From Amanita rubescens (taxonomy: Eukaryota > Basidiomycota > Agaricomycetes > Agaricales > Amanitaceae), in assembly GCA_015039365.1 (NCBI GenBank), contig WION01000720.1, positions 1 through 22,832 on the forward strand: a stretch of 22,832 bases of DNA, read 5' to 3'. The position numbers and the translations under genes are program-made. Positions 10,808 to 19,705 of the stretch are shown here, piece by piece; positions within the stretch are counted from its first letter, which is position 1, and each line of letters opens with the position of its first letter. The notes under the pieces are model-generated. The model was given only the letters and a program-made list of their open reading frames with translations. It had not been told where the DNA came from and did no database searches.

Positions 10808-11013
10808 ACCATTTCCGAGCGTACCGCGGGTCCAAGCAACTACCCTGTATCCTTGCGATCTACCAGCTGGCATTTCTGCTCCAGGGTGGTAACTAACGCT
10901 TCGCCATCACTTCGACTCGTTCTCTCCTATATTATCCTCAAGCTTGTTTTCTCCCCTATGATCACACCGAACGACACTTCGTCTCGCTCTCAGCGTCAGA
11001 TTGAGATTCTAGC

Positions 11014-11238
11014 TTAACCTTGGCTAAAATAAGTCTGTCTGTTCGTATGATGAGTCGCATGAACGTAAACGAATTGTGTCCACTTTACAGAAATGCCCAC
11101 GTCTCCCAGATCTTTGACGAGCTCAACGCAGTCCTTCAGCAGCCCGTCGCCAGCGGACAATGCGAATGCTTGTGTTTCGCTCCAAATCCCTTTCTGGACG
11201 ACACCAGCGGGAATCCTAGTCAGTGGGTACCTAGGTGG
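11014..11238 (-). other. Open minus-strand segment inside E1, no start codon
   Basis: This frame is open for 74 codons between stops and reads like protein (TRIPAGVVQKGIWSETQAF, then LLKDCVELVKDLGDVGISV). It has no ATG and I do not recognise it. Overlapping plus-strand frames are also open. It could be a captured gene fragment inside the repeat or simply chance. Confidence 0.2.
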
Positions 11239-11423
11239 TCAGCTCCTGACATGAGAGTCATATTTAAACTTTTTTTAATGTCACCATGTGTGGCGTCTGC
11301 GGCTTTAATCAATCCATTTATTCGTGTATAATTTCCTAATTTCCTAATTTCCTAATGAACTACTACTGTTACTCTGCTGCCACTTCCTGAGGTAGGAATG
11401 AAATTCTTGCTCGCTGGGAAACT

Positions 11424-12314
11424 TTATTCAGTAATAATATCACATTTAGAAATCTGAGTCACCGAATTTAGAAACCTCTGGTATTCATTCTTGTATCTGA
11501 TATATGCATTTTCAGCCAAGTCGTTTGAGTAACCATCTAGCCGAAAGTAGCCGAGCAGATAGCCTGTGTGCCAGAAGCGGTGACCACGGTTGGTAGGGAC
11601 TATTTCCTGAGGCACATCCCCTGTGGCATGTGCAGCTGCCACTGCAGAATCATTGATTATTCGGATGACGAGCTCGCGCACCATGCGCGTGAACCAATAG
11701 CAATTCTTCTGTGTGAGGTTAAATGCTTCGTCAGCACGAGAGACCGCTGAGAGCAAAGTGACGAGTTGAGCCAGATTGAATGTCGGGCCCGCTACAGGGA
11801 TTGTCATTGTCCAGATGGCAGTGCCATACGAGTGCGGCTGAGGTGGCTCGGCGGCCTGCATGACGTGCGCCGCATCGGGCGTCATTTTTTGTGATTGCGA
11901 GCGGCGCGAGGATAGGCTGGATAGGCACGAGGATAGGCACCTAGATAGCGAGGCAGCATCGATATTCCGATTCGCCAAGATACAAAAGTCTTCAGGGTCA
12001 TTGCCAGGGATAGTCCGGTCTTGGAGACGAAACACGACCGATTCGTGCTGTAGGGGAAAGGGCCGCTTATAAATGCTAATTTCGACCACGGCATAACGGT
12101 TAGGGTCGATTGGCGTTATGGGCTCCTCAGGGTCTTCACGAGTATAGTGATGATTATATACATATTGGCAGAATTCTTTGGCCGTTGGGTGTTGCAGTCC
12201 TGGCTCGGGGAGGAAAGCTGCCATTGATACGTCTTTGCATCCCACCTCTTCCTTTTTATTGACAAAAAACCCTGGTTCCGTATAAAGCAATACTTCGATG
12301 TATGATGATGTCAT
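11424..12314 (-). CDS. Uncharacterised single-exon protein with an NCYWF motif
   Basis: A 296-residue open frame on the minus strand with an ATG start. The central part (ATWTM-like AIWTMTIPVAGP, then NLAQLVTLLSAVSRA) precedes NLTQKNCYWFTRMVRELV. I recall a Cys-Tyr-Trp-Phe segment in numerous unnamed Agaricomycete proteins, but know of no assigned biochemical role. The N-terminal part (YAVVEISIYKRPFPLQHESVVFRL) looks like beta strands. A Ser/Arg/Leu-rich stretch (SRCLSSCLSSLSSRRSQSQK) is encoded by short GATAGGC-like tandem units near 11911-11948 and may be a recent expansion. There is no signal peptide, membrane helix or nucleotide-binding motif. The conserved Cys suggests, but does not show, a thiol-based active site. 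A lone gene between repeats, with no operon-like partner. Confidence 0.7.
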   Translation of the reverse strand: MTSSYIEVLLYTEPGFFVNKKEEVGCKDVSMAAFLPEPGLQHPTAKEFCQYVYNHHYTREDPEEPITPIDPNRYAVVEISIYKRPFPLQHESVVFRLQDRTIPGNDPEDFCILANRNIDAASLSRCLSSCLSSLSSRRSQSQKMTPDAAHVMQAAEPPQPHSYGTAIWTMTIPVAGPTFNLAQLVTLLSAVSRADEAFNLTQKNCYWFTRMVRELVIRIINDSAVAAAHATGDVPQEIVPTNRGHRFWHTGYLLGYFRLDGYSNDLAENAYIRYKNEYQRFLNSVTQISKCDIITE

Positions 12315-13499
12315 TTCAAACTATGCTATACTTAATTAGTTAACGTTGTCAAGAACAACAACCAAGTGACTTACGATTGCAATCCTTTCAAGGGGGCGTG
12401 TCGTTACTTCTTAATGTCTGAGACCTGCAATTTACTCACAAACGCTACCTTGATGAGACTTCTTGGCGTGTGAATGTTTGCCCCACCGCGCCGGATCACG
12501 ATCCCATCCATGACCTGCGGCAATGAAAGACCCGGAACTTCTGCCACTGTAGTCGCAAACGAAGGTCACGGCCTTATCGTGCATATCCACACCCTCATCT
12601 ACATATCCTCTAGCCCTTGTTTCTTACTCGATCATGCAGGCACTACCCACTTGCTTCTCCGCGCTTGTGATGCTCATGTCTTTGACTTCCGTTTTACCAC
12701 AGATATCCCTCTCTGCTCGTTCTTGATATCTCTGCCAACAATACCTTACCTCCAGTGCTGGTGCCATTTGGATGTCTCTTCTAATCCTCTCCGTGTGCTT
12801 CCCGTATTCCTAGCTGATTTGGCCAAGTTACGCGCAAATCCGACCGTTCAACACCTGTATACCTTGCCAATCAAGAAGGTAACACGCAGACAGACGCAAG
12901 CGAAACTGAAGATCTGTCTGACAACGAAATTACTAATGCCTTGGCCAACGGGACGAGGAGGGCAATACCATTACCCCAGAACCCGCGCCTTTTTTCCGTC
13001 GAGGAAAGTCCCTGCCACGACAATCCCTACCGTCGTCCCAGGCAGCTGCCCACCCTTTGGCTCGAACGCGGACGAAGCCGATCCGCTCCTAGACTCTCTA
13101 AACGTTCGGCGGTTATCGTTCGTTTTGTTTGCGGGAGACAAGAACCAGGGGAACATTGACTGGGCGGTCGAGAAGGGAATTATTTGTTTGAAGGACGATA
13201 ATGTCAGTCTTTTAGTAATATCACATTTTTGTTATTTCTATGGCAACTTCTTCGTATGTTGCAGCTAGTCATTAATCATTTGTAATCGATTGCATGTTGT
13301 GAATTGAATGTTGAGATTGTACAGAAATAATACATGCCACGTATCCTGCATCGCCTGCAAACCACCCGCATGATGCAAGAAAAATTCTATCGATTGCCAG
13401 GGCTAATATATAACGACTTGAACCATACCCCTCTCAACATCGTAGTGATGTCCTTCGGCTCCGAAGTTGAGTAACTTCTCGAGACCGTATTTCTACGTT
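12315..13499. other. Unresolved region with possible decayed coding DNA
   Basis: A 264-codon plus-strand frame (12474-13268) is open but of mixed appearance. Part of it (HLDVSSNPLRVLPVFLADL, near 12766-12822) resembles a single leucine-rich repeat, and its end (RRLSFVLFAGDKNQGNIDW) also looks protein-like. Between them another frame (12890-12990) reads SETEDLSDNEITNALANG, suggesting frame changes or unrecognised introns. No complete domain can be assembled. It may be a degraded gene, a multi-exon gene I cannot resolve, or chance. 13269-13499 is AT-rich with no feature seen. Confidence 0.3.
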
Positions 13500-13843
13500 C
13501 TACCCTAGACGGTTAGAATCGTTATTGTAGCCCTCCCACTTCGCCAAATCGTCATGAATATCCAGCATTCGCATCCCATAGAATATATGGCCTGTCGGCT
13601 TCAAGTCATCCCAATATTTGAATTTTCCCAGCTCATCTCGTTCAAGTTGAGCACTCCATATACTCCGTCTGTCGGTCCGGCCGTTATACAGCACCCGCAG
13701 TTCTTGCATCGAGACCGGACTTTCCATGGTTTAGATTCGACGCTATACGTTTCGATGGCATCCCCATGGGGTTCTTTGTGTGTCCATGTGAAAGCAGATG
13801 CAGGGAAGTGGATGGTGTGAATGAATGCGCATGCTGCAGTATA
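13500..13843 (-). pseudogene. Broken GFA/CENP-V-type zinc-binding gene
   Basis: On the minus strand one frame reads YTAACAFIHTIHFPASAF, TWTHKEPHGDAIETYSVES, then KPWKVRSRCKNCGC. Only after a one-base frame change does the downstream part follow: IWSAQLERDELGKFKYWDD, KPTGHIFYGMRMLDIHDDL, then AKWEGYNNDSNRLG and a stop at 13500-13502. The CxxC (CKNCG) and the surrounding layout match the glutathione-dependent formaldehyde-activating enzyme (GFA)/CENP-V family, whose fold binds zinc through several cysteines. The expected N-terminal part with further cysteines is missing upstream of about 13843, and a dispersed repeat begins at 13902, so the gene appears 5'-truncated as well as frameshifted. A short unrecognised intron could explain the frame change, but not the missing N-terminus. 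Confidence 0.7.
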
Positions 13844-13901
13844 CTTGAGCGAAACTTGAAGCCGTCACGACGAAGTCGTACCGTTAAGTCTCTGGCATAA
13901 A

Positions 13902-14084
13902 GTGCAATGGCAATATACGCTTCGGATTGGTTTTCCAATTATCCGATAGGACACGGATCCCCAGATGCATCCCCCTTTGTATATCTGCTCGGCTTCTGAC
14001 ATGAGAGTCGTATTTAAACTTTTTTAACGCTTCGATCAATCCATTTATTCGTGTATAATTTCCTAATTTCCTGATTAACTACTA
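13902..14084. repeat. Dispersed repeat, copy E2 (183 bp)
   Basis: Shares its left 40 bp with E1 (one mismatch) and its right ~93 bp with the E1 right end, including two tandem TAATTTCC-like units. The ~50 bp interior is unrelated to E1. Near the left end, CGGATTGGTTTTCCAATTATCCG forms an imperfect inverted repeat around TTTT; in E1 the core is AATTGGTTTTCCAATT. The compact form looks like a non-autonomous derivative or a deleted copy. Confidence 0.75.
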
Positions 14085-14306
14085 TGTACGTAGCACAAGC
14101 CTTCTTCTGTATACACATGGTTCCTATTCTAAAAAAAATCGGTGCATCATAGGGTATCCACAAGATGTCGAGATTATGTTACATTAGAGAGTTTTTTATC
14201 TTTTTCAATAAGCTACGGACAGCGGTCAGGGCGTATCCGCCGACCTTTTTTGAAGTGGCTCAAAGGCTTTCGAATCGAGGTTCCATCACGTCCTAATATA
14301 CAGAGG

Positions 14307-14852
14307 TTAAAGGGATGAAACAGGGTCAAATGGATAACGAACGATGCGCAGGAAAGGGCTTGGCTGCCTAGGGTGCTCAACATCCTCCTGTTCATCCTCT
14401 TGCTCGTTCAAATGCACATTAATCATATCCGGATCGACGATGACCGAGGGTATTTCGGGTCGTACATCCGACTGCTCTCCAATTTGAACTTCTTGGTTGT
14501 GATGAGCAGAGCGTGCATTGTCGGACGTTGCCATAGGCGTTACGCTCATGCTTGCAATGGGCTCGTCCAGGATGGACAAATCGAGTAAGCAACCTTCGTT
14601 GTTGTCGCCATAGTCACGGTCATCTGGGTCCTTGGCCTGATCAAACGCTACCCAACGAAGGTCTGGAATAAGCCCACTTACAATGTATCGCTCTTCGAAG
14701 AAAGACATGGAAACACGCGCATAAGGATGGAAACGATGGATGTAGGAAGAGCGATAAGCTGGGAGGCGTAAGGAGTAGGGAGCATTGGTTTCTTCATATG
14801 TTGGCAGGTATCGCGTGTGGCTGGAATTCGTAGAACTTTGAGTAGGGAGCAT
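14307..14852 (-). CDS. Uncharacterised 181-residue protein
   Basis: A single open frame with ATG at 14852, preceded on the minus strand by a pyrimidine-rich leader (about 14880-14930). The N-terminal part contains TRYLPTYEETNAPYSLRLPAY followed by SSYIHRFHPYARVSMSFFEE; the C-terminal half is acidic (NVHLNEQEDEQEDVEHP) and ends FLRIVRYPFDPVSSL. There is no known domain, signal peptide or membrane helix. The Tyr-containing Pro motifs (LPTYEE, LPAY) are loosely like WW-domain ligands, but that is only a resemblance. A 3' intron leading into another frame (14213-14290) is possible, but its donor would be non-standard. I do not recognise the family; the compositional bias and length favour a real gene. 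Confidence 0.55.
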   Translation of the reverse strand: MLPTQSSTNSSHTRYLPTYEETNAPYSLRLPAYRSSYIHRFHPYARVSMSFFEERYIVSGLIPDLRWVAFDQAKDPDDRDYGDNNEGCLLDLSILDEPIASMSVTPMATSDNARSAHHNQEVQIGEQSDVRPEIPSVIVDPDMINVHLNEQEDEQEDVEHPRQPSPFLRIVRYPFDPVSSL

Positions 14853-17648
14853 TAGAATTCGACTCGCGTCCGTGAGGATGTGGAGGAAAAAAAGGAAGAA
14901 AAAAAAGTAGGATGATGTTGGAAACGAAAAATGGGTTGAATTTCAGGGCCTCTTAGCTTCTTTGCGGACTTTACATTTATGGTCTTCCTGCGATTCGCTG
15001 CCATCCCCCTGCCGTACGTCGGTGATAGCAAAGACGCCGTCAAGCAACAAAATGCGACGAACACAGATGCTAGACTTGAACCCCGCCCATAGCCCTATGC
15101 CCATAGCCGGACTTTTCCCATCTGACGAGGTGCCGAGCGGTACAGGAGAAGAAAGACGTCCGGGCGTCCCTAGATGAGAGGAGAAGATGCTAAGGAAACA
15201 GGAAGAACAATAGTCTCTGCGCGGAAAGAAGAGAGGATATGAAGGAAACAGGAAGAATGATTGTCGCTGCGCGAAGAGAAGATGGATTCTTCCACGGGTT
15301 AGACCGGCGTAGTCGGGTTCTACATACGCCATTCAACGATATAACGGTCGAGTCACCTTCAAGAACACTCGGTGCCGTCGGGACCCCCGCCTCCTCTGAG
15401 AGAACCGCATGTTTCCGGAATCTCGGGAGGCCATTAGGCAACAATCATCGGCCCGCCCCCCGACGTTGACCATATTTGGAAATCTGACGCCACTTGTGTC
15501 ACACTTGCAAATGAGTCATTTCGGCGCCTCATGGGTACAGTGGGAACGTGAAAGCGTCCTTCACAAAAACCACCATGTTCACAAAGCGCCTGCTTGAAGG
15601 TAGAGTATAGTATAGCGTGATGATCCCGCCAAGCTCTCCAGAATTTTGCGCGCAAGGTTATCAACATTGAAGCTCAAGCCGAAAATACCCAAAAAGTAAT
15701 ATGGCGCACAAGAGTGACGGTGCCGTTCAACGACGCGAAGATGTCGGTCTGAACTGTGATGCACAATAACTAAAAGCGATTCGACAAGACGAGCTCAAGG
15801 CTCACTTTTGACCGATGTGATTTGGGACTGCTTGCACGCTTTGTACGTCGAGCGCTAGGATCCCCCAACTATGGGCTCCGCCATAAAACATTTCCAAAAA
15901 CAAGATACCAACTATTGCCGTCGAGAGTGAGCTCCTTATACTTTGCACCCGACTTTTCCATGCGGCATAAACATGCTGGACCGGTCACCGCAAGCGTTCC
16001 AAAATCTGAAAGTATTAGAAGCAAGTCGACTGTGTCAGTGTGTCACCTACCGTCTACAGCAAGCTTGGGATAGATCCAACGAAGTCGCAATACCCCAAAG
16101 TCGACATCGAGGCCTGTCAGAGCATTCCCCTCCTCCACTTTGCATCCGCCGAGTGATGAACTTTATGGTACCCCACAAATGACGAGTCGTTGGCTCTGGT
16201 AACTCGTAGGAACGAGACGAGTTCGGCGGTGACGTTTTGGTATTTTTGAACCGCTGGTTCTCGACCTGTGACTAGTTCTGGATGCGAGAATGGTTTATCG
16301 GGAAGAGTTGTCTCCATTCATCAAGGGAATACGTCCAAAGGCTGGGGATAGCCTACAGAAGAGCGAAATTGTGTGATGAGGGAAAAGTTGTCCCGGTAGA
16401 GTGCGTCAAAATACTCCGGATGGGGGACAGCCTGACTCGTACGGTTTTGTACTGGCCACAAGGGAAGAAGAAAAGGGTCTGTACGATTTTTCCCTACTGT
16501 GATGTGGTGCGACTGAGGCAATGATCGGGTGAACCGTGACTCTGTCGGTGTCCAAAATTCAAATTCAAATAACCAAAACAAATCAATGCCACCAGCGCTC
16601 TCGCACTACCTTACCTTCGCAGAAGAAATTCGGAGCGCCATTGTGAGCTTCACAGGAGGACAACAACAGCGACAGGATGGGCTACAGCCTAAATTCATCG
16701 GTCCGTAAAAATGCCCTGGTTCGTCCTACGGCTCTTAACCATGAAGACGACTCAAAAGGAACACTTTCTGCGTCATAGATTCGACGAGCTCTCTCCCAGC
16801 TTCTCACAAACGCAAGTTGATCGTGAACGTCGTCTTGCCACCCGCCCTTATCGCAGATAATGCTGCCCAGAATTACCCTCTCGAATATCTTCACGAACCT
16901 GGCGCGCTTCAAACCCAGTCTCGTCACTTCGCCTCTTCGCTCTCGTCCGGGGCAATTAAAACTGTATACAACGAAGTTGACCAACGCGTCCCCGCGGTCA
17001 CCGGACGTTCTCGGTCGAGGGAAGCACCCTGAGGGCCACTACAAAGTCTCCTAAGACCATATCTGGTAGGGAGCGTCGCCTAACCAGTCCAATGTGAATT
17101 TTTTTTCACCTGGTTACATACACAGATCCGTTGGCACTCAATGAATACAGCGTACACATAACTCCTGTCGCAACTTCACACCTTTATTCCGAGCTGCCAT
17201 GGGCACAAATGCGATGACCAAGTAACCGACTGTCTCAACGGCAGCCACATCAATCACTCTGACAGTGTTAGTATTCTTTCGACGTTTACATTGTTGGCCA
17301 TTCTCATCACTAATTTCCAACGAAGTTACACATGCCACACAATCATTCTAATAATGTGCACCGTTCTTATGTCTCCATTGACGTCGACCATTCTGACCAC
17401 GTTCGTTTCCTCTCATCTTCGCTTTTGCTTGTAGACTGATACCATTTTCATAGCACAACACCGTCATCACGATTGAACAGAACGTATGATTGCAGAAAAA
17501 GCATATAGGCTAAGACAAGAATTGACGGGAAAGAATTTAAAGGACGGATAGAGTGAGCACCGCAAGCGTGCCCCTGAGATTTATTCGAGGTCGCTGAAAA
17601 CGAATCATCAGAGATGAGAAAAGTAAAGTACCAACTCGCGTAGTGAGA
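14853..17648. other. Long stretch without a convincing gene
   Basis: Frames are short (at most about 130 codons), on both strands, and none carries a recognisable motif. A ~50 bp tandem duplication lies at 15192-15286. Around 16587-17055 several overlapping frames on both strands are open (one plus frame gives LKLYTTKLTNASPRSPDVLG, one minus frame gives WQDDVHDQLAFVRSWERA), but no consistent exon chain could be built. A T-rich run near 17098 and AT-rich sequence to 17650 precede the 3' end of the next minus-strand gene. Confidence 0.45.
15192..15286. repeat. Tandem duplication, two ~46 bp units
   Basis: AAGGAAACAGGAAGAA opens both units (15192 and 15242), followed by similar TCTCTGCGCGGAAAGAAG and TCGCTGCGCGAAGAGAAG segments. 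The period is 50 bp. There is no coding context, so it looks like a simple local duplication. Confidence 0.75.
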
Positions 17649-18674
17649 CTAGTAGCTATAATCTGAATTAAACATACCATCATCAGATTCATAATAATCG
17701 TCGACCTCTCGATCCCAGTCCTTGTGCAAATTCTGCCTGACGCTGATGGCACGACATACCCAGCATTGCCGCTTCGACATCCCTTTCCAGGCACTCCTTG
17801 AGTATGCGCCTTCTGGTAAATCGCGTCGACAACCCATGCATGATCGGGTCAGAGCATGACTATGATAATCAAGAATGCCGAGGGGTAGAAGACCGTGACA
17901 CCTGAAGTCGTCTGTCGCCTCCGGTTTAGCGTCTCGCCAGATTGTGACATAGCGATAGCTCTTATCGAGCAGTCCGTCGCTGATATAACTGCCCTGCCTG
18001 AAATGATTGTAGAGCTGGCCTATGAAATATACGTCCCGTGCGGCATAACACAGATATTCCTCGGGAAGAGGACGCTTCAACCAAGAATTGTGGGAGACTG
18101 AAGAACATGTTAGAGGACTTTCTTGCTCGGTGGAAAAAATGTCACCTGGTTTGTACTCCCCAACGTCAATGAGCTTATGCTCCCGGAGGCATTGCTCAAG
18201 ACCACAAAGCTTATGCACCTTGGAGTAGGAACTGGCTTGCCCCATGATTTCCCGATGATGTAGATAGGGTGATAATCTGCCAAGTTGTTCGTCTTCATCT
18301 TCACCTCGTTGACGACGGGAATCCACGTCAACCAGCTGAAGATCCAAGACGTTGCGGAGGTCAACGCCTCGTCCATGATATAGCTCGCTAAAATCCATGC
18401 GCCCATCGAAGACAATTTTAGTAACCGAATGCGATTGCAAGATGTCAAATAGGGGACGGAGAGTGTCATTGGTGATGCTGATGGCGTCAAAGAGATATGT
18501 CTTCGAGGATTCAGGGTCAATCGTGCGAAGGCTGATTAACGAGAGTGAGCTGCCCTGATGTCCTAGATTCTCCCCTTCACAGTCCAGAATGAGCTCGGAA
18601 GACGATTTTATTGCGTCAATCGCATCCTCAAAGCTGCGATCATCAACGCACAGAATATAGTCGCCAATGGACAT
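17649..18674 (-). CDS. DEDDy-type 3'-5' exonuclease domain protein with C-terminal Cys cluster
   Basis: A single uninterrupted frame of 341 residues. The three exonuclease motifs of the RNase D/DnaQ-like fold are visible: motif I LILDCEG (D31, E33), motif II KIVFDGRMDFSEL (D94 likely the metal ligand, D90 nearby), and motif III YAARD (Y210, D214), which makes it the DEDDy subtype. DLRNVLDLQLVDVDSRR and KLCGLEQCL lie between them, as in the fungal relatives of EXD1/Egalitarian that I recall. The C-terminal part has CMGC (279-282) and CWVC (304-307), spaced like a small zinc-binding module. The family degrades or binds nucleic acid 3' ends; the substrate is unknown and could be RNA. All catalytic residues appear intact, so activity is plausible. 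It starts at the first ATG, just before the conserved domain. There is no targeting signal, and the neighbours give no clue to a pathway. Confidence 0.88.
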   Translation of the reverse strand: MSIGDYILCVDDRSFEDAIDAIKSSSELILDCEGENLGHQGSSLSLISLRTIDPESSKTYLFDAISITNDTLRPLFDILQSHSVTKIVFDGRMDFSELYHGRGVDLRNVLDLQLVDVDSRRQRGEDEDEQLGRLSPYLHHREIMGQASSYSKVHKLCGLEQCLREHKLIDVGEYKPGDIFSTEQESPLTCSSVSHNSWLKRPLPEEYLCYAARDVYFIGQLYNHFRQGSYISDGLLDKSYRYVTIWRDAKPEATDDFRCHGLLPLGILDYHSHALTRSCMGCRRDLPEGAYSRSAWKGMSKRQCWVCRAISVRQNLHKDWDREVDDYYESDDGMFNSDYSY

Positions 18675-19320
18675 TATTCAAACGCGCGGCGGAGGCAGAT
18701 GAGAGCGAGTTCATGCAAGTACGCCCAATAGTACTGTGACTGTCACGGGCACCTCGAAAACAATGAGAGAATGCTTTATATTGTTCGATGAGATGCAGAC
18801 ACATGATGGCCCTTTAGAACGACTTAAAGATGGGCTACCCGCTGATGGCATTTCCAACATTCGATCTTACCTCCTTGCATGCAAATTCTAAGGTGCCGCG
18901 CCAAAAATCACACCTACCCAAACATTGCCTCATTAGCTTCCCCTCCCCTTTCCGAGCTATCAGCCTCCGATGTGCTCGGGTGCTAGCTGAAAAGCTGGAA
19001 CGCACTGATAATCTGAAGGAAGTCTTATCATGGACATTTTTCTCTCATGAGCATGACCGGAGAATAATGTACAAGCTGGTGCATAAGCTACATATTGTCA
19101 ACTGCGCGCTGTCAGCCTCGAATCGATTGTAGCGCAAACCCAGAGTTCCGTAATGTTTCAGAGGCATATGAGCCCTTTGGGATTCTTTGGAGACTGATGA
19201 TGCGTAGATGATAATCTCCTGCAGACTTAAAATCGCATGATGGTTATATTATTATTAGATAGCTTGATCCAAGTTTACGATGCATGGGCGAAACGTGGAT
19301 ACTTTGCAATCTTAAATTCC

Positions 19321-19376
19321 TTTTAAACTTTTCCAACGTCACTATGCACTTACTTCGATCAATCGATTTCCCCGTG
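19321..19376. repeat. Dispersed repeat, degraded copy E3
   Basis: TTTAAACTTTTCCAACGTCA, then CTTCGATCAATCGATTT and CGTG align with the right parts of E1 and E2 (TTTAAACTTTTTTAACG..., CTTCGATCAATCCATTTATTCGTG). The order of the blocks is kept, with many substitutions and no left end. An old remnant is the best reading. Confidence 0.5.
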
Positions 19377-19492
19377 TTTAGTAGCTGGTTTCAGCTGGTG
19401 GCAGTAGGTAAGGAAAAAGTAACCCCTAACTATGTATTTCGTCAACAAGTTGGCGTGATGTTCAATTGGCTGGGGTTCTGGGGGACACGTGG

Positions 19493-19511
19493 AATTTAAT
19501 TTAATTTAATT
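19493..19511. repeat. Short AATTT microsatellite
   Basis: Nearly four units of AATTT/TTAAT in a row. A simple repeat with no evident role. Confidence 0.7.
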
Positions 19512-19647
19512 CAACTCCCTAAATGACTCACCCGCGTCAGAACGACATCTGGAATGAAAGAGGGAAAAACAGCACTCATCAACAACCGTGATGGAAAGTA
19601 GGGTGAGTGAGTGACTAGGTTGTGGAACGAAAGGTCCTCAACTATAC

Positions 19648-19704
19648 GACCACGAGAGCGCTTTCGACATCACATACTCGGAATTGCAAGATGAAATCGG
19701 TGTA
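19648..19704 (+). pseudogene. Relic of a Crinkler/RHS-like NTPase gene
   Basis: This 57 nt segment reads DHESAFDITYSELQDEIGV in one plus-strand frame. The NTPase gene at 6967-9008 has HESAFDINFAELQTAVSD at the corresponding place (8090-8143), with 19 identical bases in a row (GAGAGCGCTTTCGACATCA). Nothing else of the gene is visible around it. It ends one base before the start of the duplicated EXO84 block. The amino-acid differences suggest it came from a paralogue and not directly from the gene at 6967. Confidence 0.65.
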
Positions 19705-19705
19705 A

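Larger units (their letters stand above)
10741..11366. repeat. Dispersed repeat, copy E1 (candidate mobile-element remnant)
   Basis: The left 40 bp (10741-10780, containing GCAATGGCAATATACGCTTC) match 13902-13941 with one mismatch. The right part (about 11242-11366, containing TGACATGAGAGTC, ATTTAAACTTTTTT and ATCCATTTATTCGTGTATAA) matches about 13992-14084. The interior differs between the copies. The right end carries three tandem TAATTTCC units (two in E2), a tail reminiscent of non-LTR or SINE-type elements. I found no clear terminal inverted repeats, target-site duplication or transposase, so the element class is uncertain. It begins only nine bases beyond the breakpoint of EXO84 copy A. 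Confidence 0.7.
18675..19647. other. Gene-poor stretch between the exonuclease and EXO84
   Basis: One plus-strand frame of 100 codons (18830-19132) ends with ARVLAEKLERTDNLKEVLSW; it has no recognised domain and no supported partner exons. A degraded copy of the dispersed repeat is at 19321-19376, and a short AATTT array at 19493-19511. Upstream elements of the exonuclease gene should lie in the first few hundred bases, but no specific site was identified. Confidence 0.4.

Noticed and set aside
10555..10839. Minus-strand frame MENQFEAYIAIA joined to EXO84 sequence
   Set aside because: The MENQ...EAYIAIA part comes from the dispersed repeat (it recurs at 13902-13941) and is fused to EXO84 sequence only by the breakpoint; it is not a designed protein start.
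11014..11238. PCNA-like N-terminus on the minus strand
   Set aside because: LLKDCVELVKDL looked loosely similar to the start of PCNA, but the following residues do not match and no frameshift brings a match back.
16587..17055. Possible small gene with mitochondrial-like N-terminus
   Set aside because: Several overlapping frames on both strands are open here and no start, splice and stop combination gives a recognisable protein.
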